Shown here piece by piece: positions 6,316-13,466 of a stretch of DNA of 15,766 bases. The notes beneath the pieces were generated by a model. The model was given only the letters and a program-made list of their open reading frames with translations. It searched no databases and had not been told where the DNA came from. Origin of the DNA: an uncultured Clostridia bacterium (GTDB lineage: Bacteria; Bacillota; Clostridia; Oscillospirales; Ruminococcaceae); assembly GCA_945867255.1 (NCBI GenBank), contig CAMBHV010000008.1, forward strand, positions 1 to 15,766, read 5' to 3'. The first letter of the stretch is position 1, and each line of letters starts with the position of its first letter. Made by a program: the position numbers and the translations under genes.

Positions 6316-7671
6316 ATGCTGAAAAATTTTACAAAGCAAGAGAAAAGCTGGATGATGTACGATTGGGCCAACAGTGCCCATTCGGTGATCGTTGTAACCA
6401 TTCTGCCGATTTTTTATAACACGGTGGCGGGATACATGTCGGATGCGGCTTCCGGCATGACGACCTGGGGGTATGCCACAAGTGCAGCCATGGCTATTGT
6501 GGCGTTGCTTGCCCCGGTTTTGGGCGTGTTTGGCGATTTTAAGGGAATGCGAAAAAAACTGTTTACCATCTTTATGCTGGTGGGCGTGGTAAGCTGCGTG
6601 GGCCTTGCTGTTACGCCACAAATGGACTTCATGGCCCCTGGTGTGGCAGAGCAAGTGGGCATGGCGGTGTTGGTGCTGTACATTTTGTCTACGATTGGGT
6701 TTGCGGGCGCCAACTTGTACTACGACAGCTTTTTAAATGACGTAACAACGGAAGAACGCATGGATAAAGTATCCACCATGGGCTATGGCCTCGGGTATAT
6801 CGGTGGGTCTACCATTCCGCTGTTGGCTTTCCTTGTGATGAACCTTATTCTCGGAAGCGACGCCATGCTGTTCTGCTTGTCATTTGCTTTCGGCCTTACG
6901 GCAGTGTGGTGGTTTGTGTTCAGCTTCCCGCTTTTGAAAAATGTGGAGCAAACAAGCTATGTGGAGCGCGAAAAGGGTGCCGTAGGCAAGGCATTGAAAG
7001 GCCTGTGGGCCACAGTGAAAGAAATCTTTCACTATAAGGAAATGTTCGTGTTCCTGATTGCCTATTTTTTCTATATCGACGGCGTAAACACAATCATCCA
7101 TATGTCCACAAGTTATGGGGATACTCTTGGGCTGGATTCCACCAGCATGCTTTTGGCACTTTTGCTGGTGCAGGTGCTGGGATTGCCCTTCTGCCTGTTA
7201 TATATCAAGGCAAGTGAACGTTTTGGCGCACGCGTGATGGTGGGCGTGGGTATCTGCATCTATATGGGCGTTACGGTGTTCGGCTTCTTCTTGCGGGAAG
7301 TGTGGCAGTTCTGGGTGATGGCTGTGATGGTGGCTACCAGTCAGGGTGGCATCCAGGCGCTGAGCCGCAGCATGTTTGGCAAATTGATCCCGGATAAAAA
7401 GCGTACGGGTGAGTTTTTCGGCTTTTACGATATCTTCGGCAAGTTCTCCGCGATTATGGGCCCTGCACTTGTGGGCCTTTCCAGCGCGCTGGCTGCGGAT
7501 GTGATGCTGAAAAACGCGGGCGAAACGCGTGCAACGGCAAGCGAGGCCCTTTTGGCACAGGTAAATATGGATGCTGCCCCCTGGGGAATTTTAAGCGTGC
7601 TGCTTATTTTCTTTATTGGTGGCGGGTTGTATTTCTTTGTGCTGCCGAAATATCGTAAAAAGAAGGGCTGA
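6316..7671 (+). CDS. UMF1/Atg22-like major facilitator transporter
   Basis: A 451-residue polytopic protein with about twelve hydrophobic segments. The N-terminal YDWANSA (15-21) is the hallmark of the UMF1 family (MFS, related to yeast vacuolar effluxer Atg22, PF11700). The following loop GDFKGMRKK and the later SRSMFGKLIPDKKRTGEFFGFYDIFGKFSA segment are typical of the same family. Atg22 exports amino acids from the vacuole; bacterial members have no settled substrate. The frame is open from GTG 6289, but ATG 6316 is preceded by GGAAGGA at ten bases and gives the family-typical N-terminus. A phospholipase-like gene follows after only 3 bases, so the two are almost certainly co-transcribed, which suggests a link between membrane lipid turnover and export. 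Confidence 0.85.
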   Translation: MLKNFTKQEKSWMMYDWANSAHSVIVVTILPIFYNTVAGYMSDAASGMTTWGYATSAAMAIVALLAPVLGVFGDFKGMRKKLFTIFMLVGVVSCVGLAVTPQMDFMAPGVAEQVGMAVLVLYILSTIGFAGANLYYDSFLNDVTTEERMDKVSTMGYGLGYIGGSTIPLLAFLVMNLILGSDAMLFCLSFAFGLTAVWWFVFSFPLLKNVEQTSYVEREKGAVGKALKGLWATVKEIFHYKEMFVFLIAYFFYIDGVNTIIHMSTSYGDTLGLDSTSMLLALLLVQVLGLPFCLLYIKASERFGARVMVGVGICIYMGVTVFGFFLREVWQFWVMAVMVATSQGGIQALSRSMFGKLIPDKKRTGEFFGFYDIFGKFSAIMGPALVGLSSALAADVMLKNAGETRATASEALLAQVNMDAAPWGILSVLLIFFIGGGLYFFVLPKYRKKKG

Positions 7672-7674
7672 TTG

Positions 7675-8586
7675 ATGCCGGAAGCATATACTCATATTCG
7701 AACTGCACGCCTTACACAAAAGCAAAGCGGTGTGTGTGCAGCAGACACAGCCGCCTATGAAATGGGGGCGAACGGGCCGGACTCGCTGTTTGCGTATCAT
7801 GTGCTGCAAAGTGCGAAAAAGCGCCCATATGATCTTGCCGCACTGGGAGAACGCATGCATGAAGAGCAGACAGGGCATTTTTTGCGCGCCATGGTGTTTC
7901 GTGCATGGAGCGAAGCGCAGCGCAGTTATGTGCTGGGATTTTTAAGCCATTATGCCGCGGATTCCACGCTGCACCCTTATGTGGAGGCCATGTGTGCCGA
8001 AAACGGCCCGTTTGCCGGGCCGTACGGGCATGGATTTTGTGAGGTGGCGCTGGACAGCGACCTGCACGAGCAGGATGGGCTGGGACGTGCTGTGCCCGTG
8101 CAGGATGCAGCCCCTGCGCTTTCCCCCAATGCGCTGGCCGAAATTGCAGAGCTGCTGCATGCATGTATTTTGGAAGTGTATGATATGGAGGTCTCGCGTG
8201 AGGCCTTGGCGGACTCATTTCACGATTTCACCTGGCTACATGGTATGTTCTGCGCGGGATCGGGCAAGCGCTTTGTGATTCGTGTTGTGCAGGCGCTGAT
8301 GAGAAAGCCCGGTTGGGGTATGAGCCATGTGACGCCGGCAAAGGCGCCTGACGGGGGGTTCCCCGAGGAGTGGGAAAATCCGTTTACTCATGTCCGGCAG
8401 CAAAAGGGCCCGCAGGTGCTGCTTGCCGAGGCGCAGGAACTGGCAAGCCAATATCAGAAAGCGGCAGCAGCTTATTGGGAGGGTGTGCTGGATAAAGTTC
8501 AGCTTGCGGCTGTACTTGGCGACAGAAGTTATGTTTCCGGCCTGTTGAGCCGCAGCGTGCCACCGGAGGGATTCGATGAAAAATAG
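7675..8586 (+). CDS. Zinc-dependent phospholipase C-like protein
   Basis: A 303-residue protein matching the Zn_dep_PLPC (PF00882) pattern: His7 near the start (YTHI), then GANGPDSLF with Asp36, His42, His68 (GHFL), and the central LGFLSHYAADSTLHPY stretch with His92, Asp96 and His100, with further candidates His120 and Glu123. These are the expected metal-binding His/Asp positions of the all-helical phospholipase C/S1-P1 nuclease-like fold. No signal peptide is visible, unlike secreted toxins of the family, so this is probably an intracellular clostridial relative of unknown substrate; lipid hydrolysis is not shown. The start is ATG 7675, three bases after the UMF1 stop; the TTG just before it is possible. 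AAGAAGGG within the end of the UMF1 gene can serve as ribosome binding site. Confidence 0.72.
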   Translation: MPEAYTHIRTARLTQKQSGVCAADTAAYEMGANGPDSLFAYHVLQSAKKRPYDLAALGERMHEEQTGHFLRAMVFRAWSEAQRSYVLGFLSHYAADSTLHPYVEAMCAENGPFAGPYGHGFCEVALDSDLHEQDGLGRAVPVQDAAPALSPNALAEIAELLHACILEVYDMEVSREALADSFHDFTWLHGMFCAGSGKRFVIRVVQALMRKPGWGMSHVTPAKAPDGGFPEEWENPFTHVRQQKGPQVLLAEAQELASQYQKAAAAYWEGVLDKVQLAAVLGDRSYVSGLLSRSVPPEGFDEK

Positions 8587-8614
8587 CACGGCACATCAAC
8601 GGAGAAACGTTTGG

Positions 8615-8636
8615 CTAAACCACATCTAAACCACAT
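8615..8636 (+). repeat. Perfect tandem duplication of an 11-mer
   Basis: CTAAACCACAT occurs twice back to back, 28 bases after the phospholipase-like stop codon. No function is known. Confidence 0.8.
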
Positions 8637-8653
8637 GGTGATTGGCTGATATG

Positions 8654-8692
8654 AAAAAAAGAGCGGGGCTCTGTATGGCCCCGCTCTTTTTT
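8654..8692. terminator. Bidirectional intrinsic terminator
   Basis: A 9-bp G/C-rich stem (8661-8669 with 8678-8686) is flanked by seven A residues before and six T residues after. It can therefore terminate both the plus-strand UMF1-phospholipase operon and the minus-strand DUF3830 operon arriving from the right. Confidence 0.9.
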
Positions 8693-8744
8693 GTTTGGAT
8701 ATTTATAAATGGAAGATTGCTAACAGATAGCGGACAAAGCAACG

Positions 8745-8818
8745 TGGATATTACAAATGTGCTCCATATGAAGGGGTATCTGCAGGGGCCGGAAAAGAGG
8801 CCCCGATGTTAATATCCA
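8745..8818. repeat. Nested inverted repeats in the 3' region of the DUF3830 operon
   Basis: Outer arms TGGATATTA (8745-8753) and TAATATCCA (8810-8818) are perfectly complementary. Between them a second stem GGGGCC/GGCCCC (8785-8790 with 8799-8804) closes an 8-base loop. There is no T run, so it is not a plain terminator; it could shape or protect the 3' end of the minus-strand transcript. Confidence 0.6.
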
Positions 8819-8857
8819 TATAGTAGCCTTCTCGGCAGCTGCTTCGGCCGGCATCAC

Positions 8858-9334
8858 TTACTCTTCCTGTGCAGAACTTGTGACCTCGTGATATGTGCGG
8901 CTGAGCTCTGCCCAGGGGATAGCGATATCCAACTGAAAATTCAGCCCAATCAGATAGCGATGTACGGCCTGTATCAGGGCGCAGAATTCTTCCGTGGTAT
9001 TGCATTCGGCAAGAAAAGTGCGCGCCTGGCCCATCAGCTTAGCGCTGTCAAACATGTCGTAGCTTCCGGAGAATCCGCCCTCGTTCCAGCTCAGAATGCC
9101 GTCGGCAACAGCCTTCAATGTGGCAAGGTCTCCTTCCTGGCGCTGTGCCATACAGATCAGGCGGTAAAGATCCGGATTAGCCGCCTCCATGTCAAGAAAA
9201 GCAAACATCAAAGCGCCGAAGTTTTTGTGTGCGCCCCGGTTGCGCTGCTTAGCGCGGCGGATGTCCTGCGTTTCATGCAGGCGAACTTCCTCGCTCAGGC
9301 CGTTTAGCATTTCGATAAATTCTTTGCGTGTCAT
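8858..9334 (-). CDS. Hypothetical protein, 158 residues, unrecognised
   Basis: I do not recognise this family. The protein is soluble, without signal peptide or membrane segment, probably mostly helical. It has a charged N-terminal region (QDIRRAKQRNRGAHKN), a middle with several aromatic residues, and a C-terminus ending in a run of Ser/Ala/Gln/Glu. Two Cys residues (in LICMAQ and AECNTT) are not arranged as a metal site. The ATG is preceded by an excellent GAGGAGGTG lying in the end of the upstream DUF3830 gene, and the two genes overlap by ATGA, so they are translationally coupled and probably act together. Codon use and base composition resemble the neighbours. It is a real gene judged by coupling and ribosome binding site; its role is unknown. 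Confidence 0.75.
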   Translation of the reverse strand: MTRKEFIEMLNGLSEEVRLHETQDIRRAKQRNRGAHKNFGALMFAFLDMEAANPDLYRLICMAQRQEGDLATLKAVADGILSWNEGGFSGSYDMFDSAKLMGQARTFLAECNTTEEFCALIQAVHRYLIGLNFQLDIAIPWAELSRTYHEVTSSAQEE

Positions 9335-9726
9335 GCGCCCACCTCCTCACACAGCTCCACATGGATCATTTCGCCGCGGGTGTTCCATACTTTCTGCGCT
9401 TCCTGAGCAAAACGGGGGATATCTTCATCTGCCAGCAGCGCGAACAGGTCGCATTCTCCAAGGCTTGGAGTATCCCCGAACCAAATGCAAACAGAATGCT
9501 TAGGCCCGTAATAGGCAATGTGCCCTTTTACGGAATATACGGGGTTTTCTACTACGTATTTTGCCACCGGTGCCTGGAATACGATCTCGTTATCGCATAT
9601 TTTGGCATAGGTGAGCGGCGCCTCAAACGGGCACGCCTGCTTGAGAGCGGCGCACATGATGGGGGCCTTGTCCTCCAGCAGTGTGGCATAAAATGACACA
9701 CCATGGAACGTCAGTTTCAGATACAC
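9331..9726 (-). CDS. DUF3830-like cyclophilin-fold protein
   Basis: A 131-residue protein whose N-terminal pattern, a short beta-rich start, then TLLEDKAPIMCAALKQACPF, resembles DUF3830 proteins, a small family with a cyclophilin-like fold ('...LLEDEAPKTCAAF...'). The later stretch (VKGHIAYYG, SVCIWFGDTPS) matches the family's beta-strand region where an enzyme-like pocket forms. Activity is not established, and these proteins are often near amidohydrolase or transporter genes, which is not the case here. The GTG start is supported by GGAGGG seven bases upstream. It is the first gene of a two-gene operon with the 158-residue unknown. Confidence 0.6.
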   Translation of the reverse strand: MYLKLTFHGVSFYATLLEDKAPIMCAALKQACPFEAPLTYAKICDNEIVFQAPVAKYVVENPVYSVKGHIAYYGPKHSVCIWFGDTPSLGECDLFALLADEDIPRFAQEAQKVWNTRGEMIHVELCEEVGA

Positions 9727-9748
9727 AGCTTGTCCCTCCCAGATAAAA

Positions 9749-9757
9749 ATTGTATCA
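9749..9757 (-). promoter_or_regulatory. Extended -10 promoter of the DUF3830 operon
   Basis: TGA-TACAAT on the minus strand is an extended -10 element lying only five bases beyond the terminator stem of the upstream operon, about 22 bases before the GTG start. Any -35 contact would fall inside the terminator stem. Confidence 0.4.
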
Positions 9758-9759
9758 AT

Positions 9760-9787
9760 AAAGCGCGGGGCCGTGCGGCCCCGCGCT
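9760..9787 (-). terminator. Intrinsic terminator of the ddl-murI-DUF1934 operon
   Basis: An 11-bp almost pure G/C stem (9762-9772 with 9777-9787) and 4-base loop lie eight bases after the DUF1934 stop. The T-rich tail (TTTATTG, then TTTTT at 9744-9748) is interrupted but present on the minus strand. Confidence 0.8.
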
Positions 9788-9795
9788 AATAGCCG

Positions 9796-10221
9796 CTACA
9801 TTGTGGGCTTTACCGTGATATCCACCACGTTTCGGCTCACACTTGCATCGTCTACATCCAACATATATGAAAACCGTACGCGGCCACCTTTTTCCGAAAG
9901 GTGGCTGTGGATTTCATCCGCAGCCACGCCAAGGCTCAATGCGCCTTGCCCTGTTTCGTAATGACAAACATGGCGCTTACCGCGTTCAATCACCAATTGG
10001 CTGGGTGCGGGGCCAAAGCGAAGCATGCTGACCTTATCGTTCCCCTCCACCTTAACTGTGGTGATGCAGCCATCGTAGCCGGTGGCCTGTGTTTCTTTAT
10101 ATGTGATAAAAAAGCTGCCTCCGCGCTTGACAAAACTGCCGCGCGTCATCAGTTTTACGCTGTCGTTGGCTCCGTTCTGCTCCATCATGCCGTGTATTGT
10201 GATCAGATAATCTTCCTTCAT
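9796..10221 (-). CDS. DUF1934 family protein (YwiB-like)
   Basis: A 141-residue soluble protein with the DUF1934 pattern: MKEDYLITIHG at the start, then beta-strands around GSFFITYKET, TTVKVEGNDKVSMLRFG and FSYMLDVD near the end. The family adopts a calycin/lipocalin-like barrel and has no established activity; it recurs next to translation, cell wall and argS-rpoE genes in Firmicutes. The frame is also open to ATG 10257, which overlaps the murI stop by ATGA but has no ribosome binding site. I prefer ATG 10221, with AAAAGGGGG at about ten bases and a family-like N-terminus. It is the last gene of the ddl-murI operon. Confidence 0.8.
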   Translation of the reverse strand: MKEDYLITIHGMMEQNGANDSVKLMTRGSFVKRGGSFFITYKETQATGYDGCITTVKVEGNDKVSMLRFGPAPSQLVIERGKRHVCHYETGQGALSLGVAADEIHSHLSEKGGRVRFSYMLDVDDASVSRNVVDITVKPTM

Positions 10222-10253
10222 GCACGTTCGCCCCCTTTTCGCGGTGGCCCCGT

Positions 10254-11099
10254 TCATGGGGCCGCCAATGTCAATGTGTAAGAATCGATTTCGATGCGTT
10301 GTACGCTTCCGCCGGCGTATTCCCCAAGAAAGATGTGTGCCAACCTGTCAAACTGCTCTGTGCTGTCGCTGACATAGTATTCCACACTGCCGCGGCCCTC
10401 TGGCCCCAAAAGGCCGGCACGTTCCAACATACGGCGGGCCCTTTGCGCTGCGGCGCGCCCTACATCGATCAGGGTTACGTCCGGGCCCATCACACTGGAA
10501 ATGATGGGGGCAATCAACGGATAATGCGTGCAGCCAAGAATCAGGGTGTCCACCCCGGCGGCCTTCACATCTTTTAAATAATCCTGCGCGACAAGGCGTG
10601 TAACAGGGTTGTGCTCATCAAAATATCCGTTTTCCACCAGCGGAACAAACAACGGGCATGCTGTTGCGGTGATTCGGGCTGAGGGCGAAAGCTTTCGGAT
10701 GGCGGCCGGATAGCTGCCGGAAGAAACGGTAGCAGGGGTGCCAATTACGCCGATGCGCCCCGTGTGAGTGGCCAAAACGGCAGCTTCGGCTGCACTTTCC
10801 ACCACGCCCATATAAGGAACAGGCAAATTGCTTGAAACATGTGCCGGCAATGTGCTGGACACGGTACCGCATGCGGCGATCACAGCTTTCACGCGTTTGG
10901 AAAGCAGAAAGGCGATATCCTGTTTGGCATATTCTACGATTGTGCTGGGGCTGCGTGTGCCGTAAGGCACACGGCCGGTGTCGCCAAAATACACGATGTC
11001 TTCACAGGGCAACAGGCGCCGCAGTTCCCGCACGGCCGTAAGGCCGCCTAAGCCGGAATCAAACACGCCAATGGGACGGCGCGCCGCGTTTTCACACAT
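10254..11099 (-). CDS. murI: Glutamate racemase
   Basis: A 281-residue enzyme interconverting L- and D-glutamate for peptidoglycan synthesis. Hallmarks present: Asp14-Ser15 in FDSGLGGL, PYG at 45-47, the second catalytic Cys190 in GCTHYP, and Glu156 in PLVENG. The first catalytic Cys77 is kept, but the usual CNTA motif is CGTV here, so the substrate-contacting Asn is replaced by Gly78. As the rest is intact, I take it as an active racemase of a variant subgroup rather than a dead copy. The ATG is preceded by GGGAGGG and overlaps the end of ddl by 8 bases, so both D-amino-acid functions are co-translated. Confidence 0.93.
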   Translation of the reverse strand: MCENAARRPIGVFDSGLGGLTAVRELRRLLPCEDIVYFGDTGRVPYGTRSPSTIVEYAKQDIAFLLSKRVKAVIAACGTVSSTLPAHVSSNLPVPYMGVVESAAEAAVLATHTGRIGVIGTPATVSSGSYPAAIRKLSPSARITATACPLFVPLVENGYFDEHNPVTRLVAQDYLKDVKAAGVDTLILGCTHYPLIAPIISSVMGPDVTLIDVGRAAAQRARRMLERAGLLGPEGRGSVEYYVSDSTEQFDRLAHIFLGEYAGGSVQRIEIDSYTLTLAAP

Positions 11100-12174
11100 G
11101 GGAAAAGCCCTCCCTGCCCAGCGTGGCCAGACCGATCAGCTCCTCCAGAAGTTGCCCGTAGCTTTGCCCGGCGGCCATTTTCAGCTTGGGATACATGCTG
11201 ATGTCTGTAAAGCCGGGCATGGTGTTGATCTCATTCAACAGTACACGTCCGGTGCCGCGTTCCACAAAGAAATCTACACGGGAGAGGCCACGGCAACACA
11301 GTGCGCGGTACGCCCTGCAAGCGGTTTCGCGCACCAGTTCCAATGTTTCGTCAGAAAGCTGTGCAGGGATCTGTACACGAGAAGTGCCGGAAATATATTT
11401 GTCATCATAGGTGTAAAATTCTGCGCTGGCCAGAATTTCTCCCGGCAACGTGGCTTTTACCTGTTCATTTCCGCTTACAGCACATTCTACTTCCTGGCCG
11501 TCTACAAATCGCTCAAACACCACGCGCGTGTCGTGCTGCAACGCAAGCTGCACCGCTGCGCGCAAAGCGGTTTTATCCATTGCCTTCGAGATGCCCACGC
11601 TGGAACCTGCGTTTGCGGGTTTTACAAAGATGGGGTAATGAAGGTTTTTGGCCACGCGCCGTTCAATGGCGTCAAAGTCATCCAGTTGCCAGGCCTCCAT
11701 GTAATCCCACTCGCAGCGTGCGATGCCGGCGGCATCCATCACCATATTGGCGCACACTTTGTCCATGCACAGCGCGCTGCCAAGTACACCGCAACCCACA
11801 TACGGAATGCCTGCCATTTCCAGCAGGCCCTGTACGGTGCCGTCTTCGCCGTTTTTTCCGTGCAAAACAGGAAACACCACATCTACCGGTATCTCATGCA
11901 CATGGCCGTTTTCAAATACCACAAGGCCTTTCATGCCGCTGCCGGGGCAAAAAGCCACCGGCAGGTTTTCAGGGTGAGTTTCCCACGCACCGGTACAAAG
12001 CCCTTCTACAGGGCCGGAATACAGATGCCAGCTGCCGTCTTTTTTGATACCCACAGCCAACACGTGAAATTTTTCTGTGTCCAGATTGTTCAACACGCTG
12101 GTGGCGCTCATGCGGGACACTTCGTGTTCACTGGAAACACCGCCAAATAAAACGGCGATAGTCTGCTTTGCCAA
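11092..12174 (-). CDS. ddl: D-alanine-D-alanine ligase
   Basis: A 360-residue ATP-grasp ligase that joins two D-Ala for the peptidoglycan stem. The N-terminal VLFGGVSSEHEVS (8-20) is the D-Ala site signature. Later come FVKPANAGSSVGISKA (ATP/omega region), FYTYDDKY with the Tyr of the omega loop that marks D-Ala-D-Ala rather than D-Ala-D-Lac ligases, and LNEINTMPG with the Mg2+-binding Glu/Asn. The start is TTG 12174: GAAGGTG is nine bases upstream and MAKQTIAVLFGG is the normal N-terminus. The frame is open to ATG 12234 but that extension lacks family likeness; GTG 12183 is another option. First gene of the ddl-murI-DUF1934 operon. Confidence 0.93.
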   Translation of the reverse strand: MAKQTIAVLFGGVSSEHEVSRMSATSVLNNLDTEKFHVLAVGIKKDGSWHLYSGPVEGLCTGAWETHPENLPVAFCPGSGMKGLVVFENGHVHEIPVDVVFPVLHGKNGEDGTVQGLLEMAGIPYVGCGVLGSALCMDKVCANMVMDAAGIARCEWDYMEAWQLDDFDAIERRVAKNLHYPIFVKPANAGSSVGISKAMDKTALRAAVQLALQHDTRVVFERFVDGQEVECAVSGNEQVKATLPGEILASAEFYTYDDKYISGTSRVQIPAQLSDETLELVRETACRAYRALCCRGLSRVDFFVERGTGRVLLNEINTMPGFTDISMYPKLKMAAGQSYGQLLEELIGLATLGREGFSHV

Positions 12175-12246
12175 TATCGTCACACCTTCGCATCGTTTTT
12201 GCGGTACCCGGCTCTCAAAAAGCCAATACCGCACTCTGCTTTATAT

Positions 12247-12274
12247 ATAATAGCATACAGGGCTAAAATTGCAA
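12247..12274 (-). promoter_or_regulatory. Promoter of the ddl-murI-DUF1934 operon
   Basis: TTGCAA (12269-12274) is followed on the minus strand, after 16 bases, by TATTAT (12247-12252) with an extended TGC in front. This puts the start about 65 bases before the TTG codon of ddl. Confidence 0.6.
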
Positions 12275-12329
12275 AGATTGCACAGGAGACTCCCGGCAAA
12301 ATATCTATGCCGGAAAAGCCGGAAAATGC

Positions 12330-12359
12330 TTGACGCACAGGGTTTGATTGTGATATGAT
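12330..12359 (+). promoter_or_regulatory. Promoter of the rpmG-secE-nusG-rplKA operon
   Basis: TTGACG (12330-12335), 18 bases, TATGAT (12354-12359), with TGA directly before the -10 (extended element). The leader to rpmG is about 108 bases, is G/C-rich with short stems, and ends in two tandem ribosome-binding-like sequences (12431-12439 and 12460-12466). Confidence 0.75.
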
Positions 12360-12473
12360 GTATCTACCTCTTTTGCGGGTTTATTTTTTGTGCGCATTTT
12401 TAGGCGCCATCTGGGGCCGATTCGCAAAGCGCCGCCGGCAGAGGAGGGAGGCTATTAATGGAGGTGCCGAAAC

Positions 12474-12623
12474 ATGAGAGTGAAGATCACGCTCGCCTGC
12501 ACGGAGTGCAAACAGCGCAACTACAACACCAAGAAGAACAAGAAAAACAGCCCCGACAGGCTCGAGATGAAGAAGTATTGCCGCTTCTGCCGCAAGCACA
12601 CGCTCCACCGCGAGACGAAGTAA
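12474..12623 (+). CDS. rpmG: 50S ribosomal protein L33
   Basis: A 49-residue, very basic protein with the L33 sequence MRVKITLACTEC at the start and the zinc-ribbon pair Cys9-X2-Cys12 and Cys36-X2-Cys39, so it is the zinc-binding (C+) form. It sits on the 50S subunit near the E site. GGAGGTG lies seven bases before the ATG. A longer open frame overlaps it in another phase but is only a shadow. The rpmG-secE-nusG order is standard in Firmicutes, and the next gene starts 18 bases later. Confidence 0.96.
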   Translation: MRVKITLACTECKQRNYNTKKNKKNSPDRLEMKKYCRFCRKHTLHRETK

Positions 12624-12641
12624 GAAAGGCGGAACAGCAAC

Positions 12642-12893
12642 ATGGCAGAAAAAACTGAGAAAAAGAAGGGCTTTTTCGCCGCTGTCAAACGCTTTTTCAA
12701 AAACATCGCAAAGTTTTTCCGCGACACAAGAAGTGAGATGAAGAAGGTTGTATGGCCGAGCAAAAAGCAGGTCATCAACAACACGATCGTTGTGCTGGTG
12801 GTTGTGCTGCTCAGCGCTGTAGTGATCTTCATCCTGGACGCTGTGTTCGGCCTTGGGCTGGGCAAGGTGCTGGAACTTCTGGCAGAACTGTAA
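12642..12893 (+). CDS. secE: Preprotein translocase subunit SecE
   Basis: An 83-residue protein of the minimal single-helix SecE type. A basic N-terminus leads into an amphipathic segment and the conserved SEMKKVVWPSKKQV stretch, followed by one membrane helix at about 48-70. It clamps SecY in the SecYEG channel of the cytoplasmic membrane. It lies between rpmG and nusG; the start ATG is preceded by AAAGGCGG. Length and sequence are normal for Gram-positive SecE. Confidence 0.95.
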   Translation: MAEKTEKKKGFFAAVKRFFKNIAKFFRDTRSEMKKVVWPSKKQVINNTIVVLVVVLLSAVVIFILDAVFGLGLGKVLELLAEL

Positions 12894-12935
12894 CGGGAAA
12901 AGCGTTTCGAAGCGAAGGAAAGCGGGGGAAACACC

Positions 12936-13466
12936 ATGGCACAGGATCGAGATACACAGCCGCACTGGTATGTGGCACATACGTATTCCGGATATGAGAA
13001 CAAGGTGCGGCAGGACTTGGAGACCATCGTGGAGAACCGCCGCCTGCAGGATTTGATTCAGGAAGTTCGCGTGCCCACGGAAACCGTGGTAGATGCGGAC
13101 GGCAAGGAAAAGGAATCCAAACTGTTCCCGGGATACGTGCTGGTGAAGATGGTCATGACAGACGAAACATGGTATGTCGTGCGCAACGCGCGCGGTGTGA
13201 CCGGTTTTGTAGGGCCTTCGTCCAAGCCCATTCCTCTTTCGGATGAGGAAGTGGAAAAGCTTGGCGTGGAAGCGCAGGTGCGCAGCGCCCCTCTGGCTTA
13301 CAAGGTGGGCGACAACGTACAGATTATGGGCGGCCCGCTGGAAGGATTCATCGGCATCGTCGAGGCAATCGACGAAAAACAGAAAAAGGTCAGCGTGAAA
13401 GTTTCCATGTTTGGGCGCGAAACGCCTGCCGAGCTGGAATTTACGCAGATCAAACCGCTTGATTAA
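12936..13466 (+). CDS. nusG: Transcription termination/antitermination factor NusG
   Basis: A 176-residue protein with an N-terminal NGN domain (HWYVAHTYSGYENKVRQDLE near the start, KLFPGYVLVKM in the middle) that binds RNA polymerase, and a C-terminal KOW domain (VGDNVQIMGGPLEGFIGIVE) that contacts Rho or ribosomal protein S10. The length is normal, with no inserted domain. AAGCGGGGG-type ribosome binding sequence precedes the ATG. It is linked to secE by 42 bases and to rplK by about 130 bases of structured leader. Confidence 0.97.
   Translation: MAQDRDTQPHWYVAHTYSGYENKVRQDLETIVENRRLQDLIQEVRVPTETVVDADGKEKESKLFPGYVLVKMVMTDETWYVVRNARGVTGFVGPSSKPIPLSDEEVEKLGVEAQVRSAPLAYKVGDNVQIMGGPLEGFIGIVEAIDEKQKKVSVKVSMFGRETPAELEFTQIKPLD

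Noticed and set aside
10978..12150. 390-codon plus-strand frame opposite murI/ddl
   Set aside because: A shadow of conserved enzyme genes with clear motifs on the minus strand; composition is His/Arg/Gln-rich as expected for antisense translation.
12293..12314. CCGGC...GCCGG inverted repeat as a terminator before the rpmG promoter
   Set aside because: Only 5 bp of stem and no T run; no gene reads into it from the left on the plus strand.
12458..12658. Plus-strand 66-codon frame overlapping rpmG
   Set aside because: The L33 frame, with both CxxC pairs and the better-spaced ribosome binding site, is the real one.
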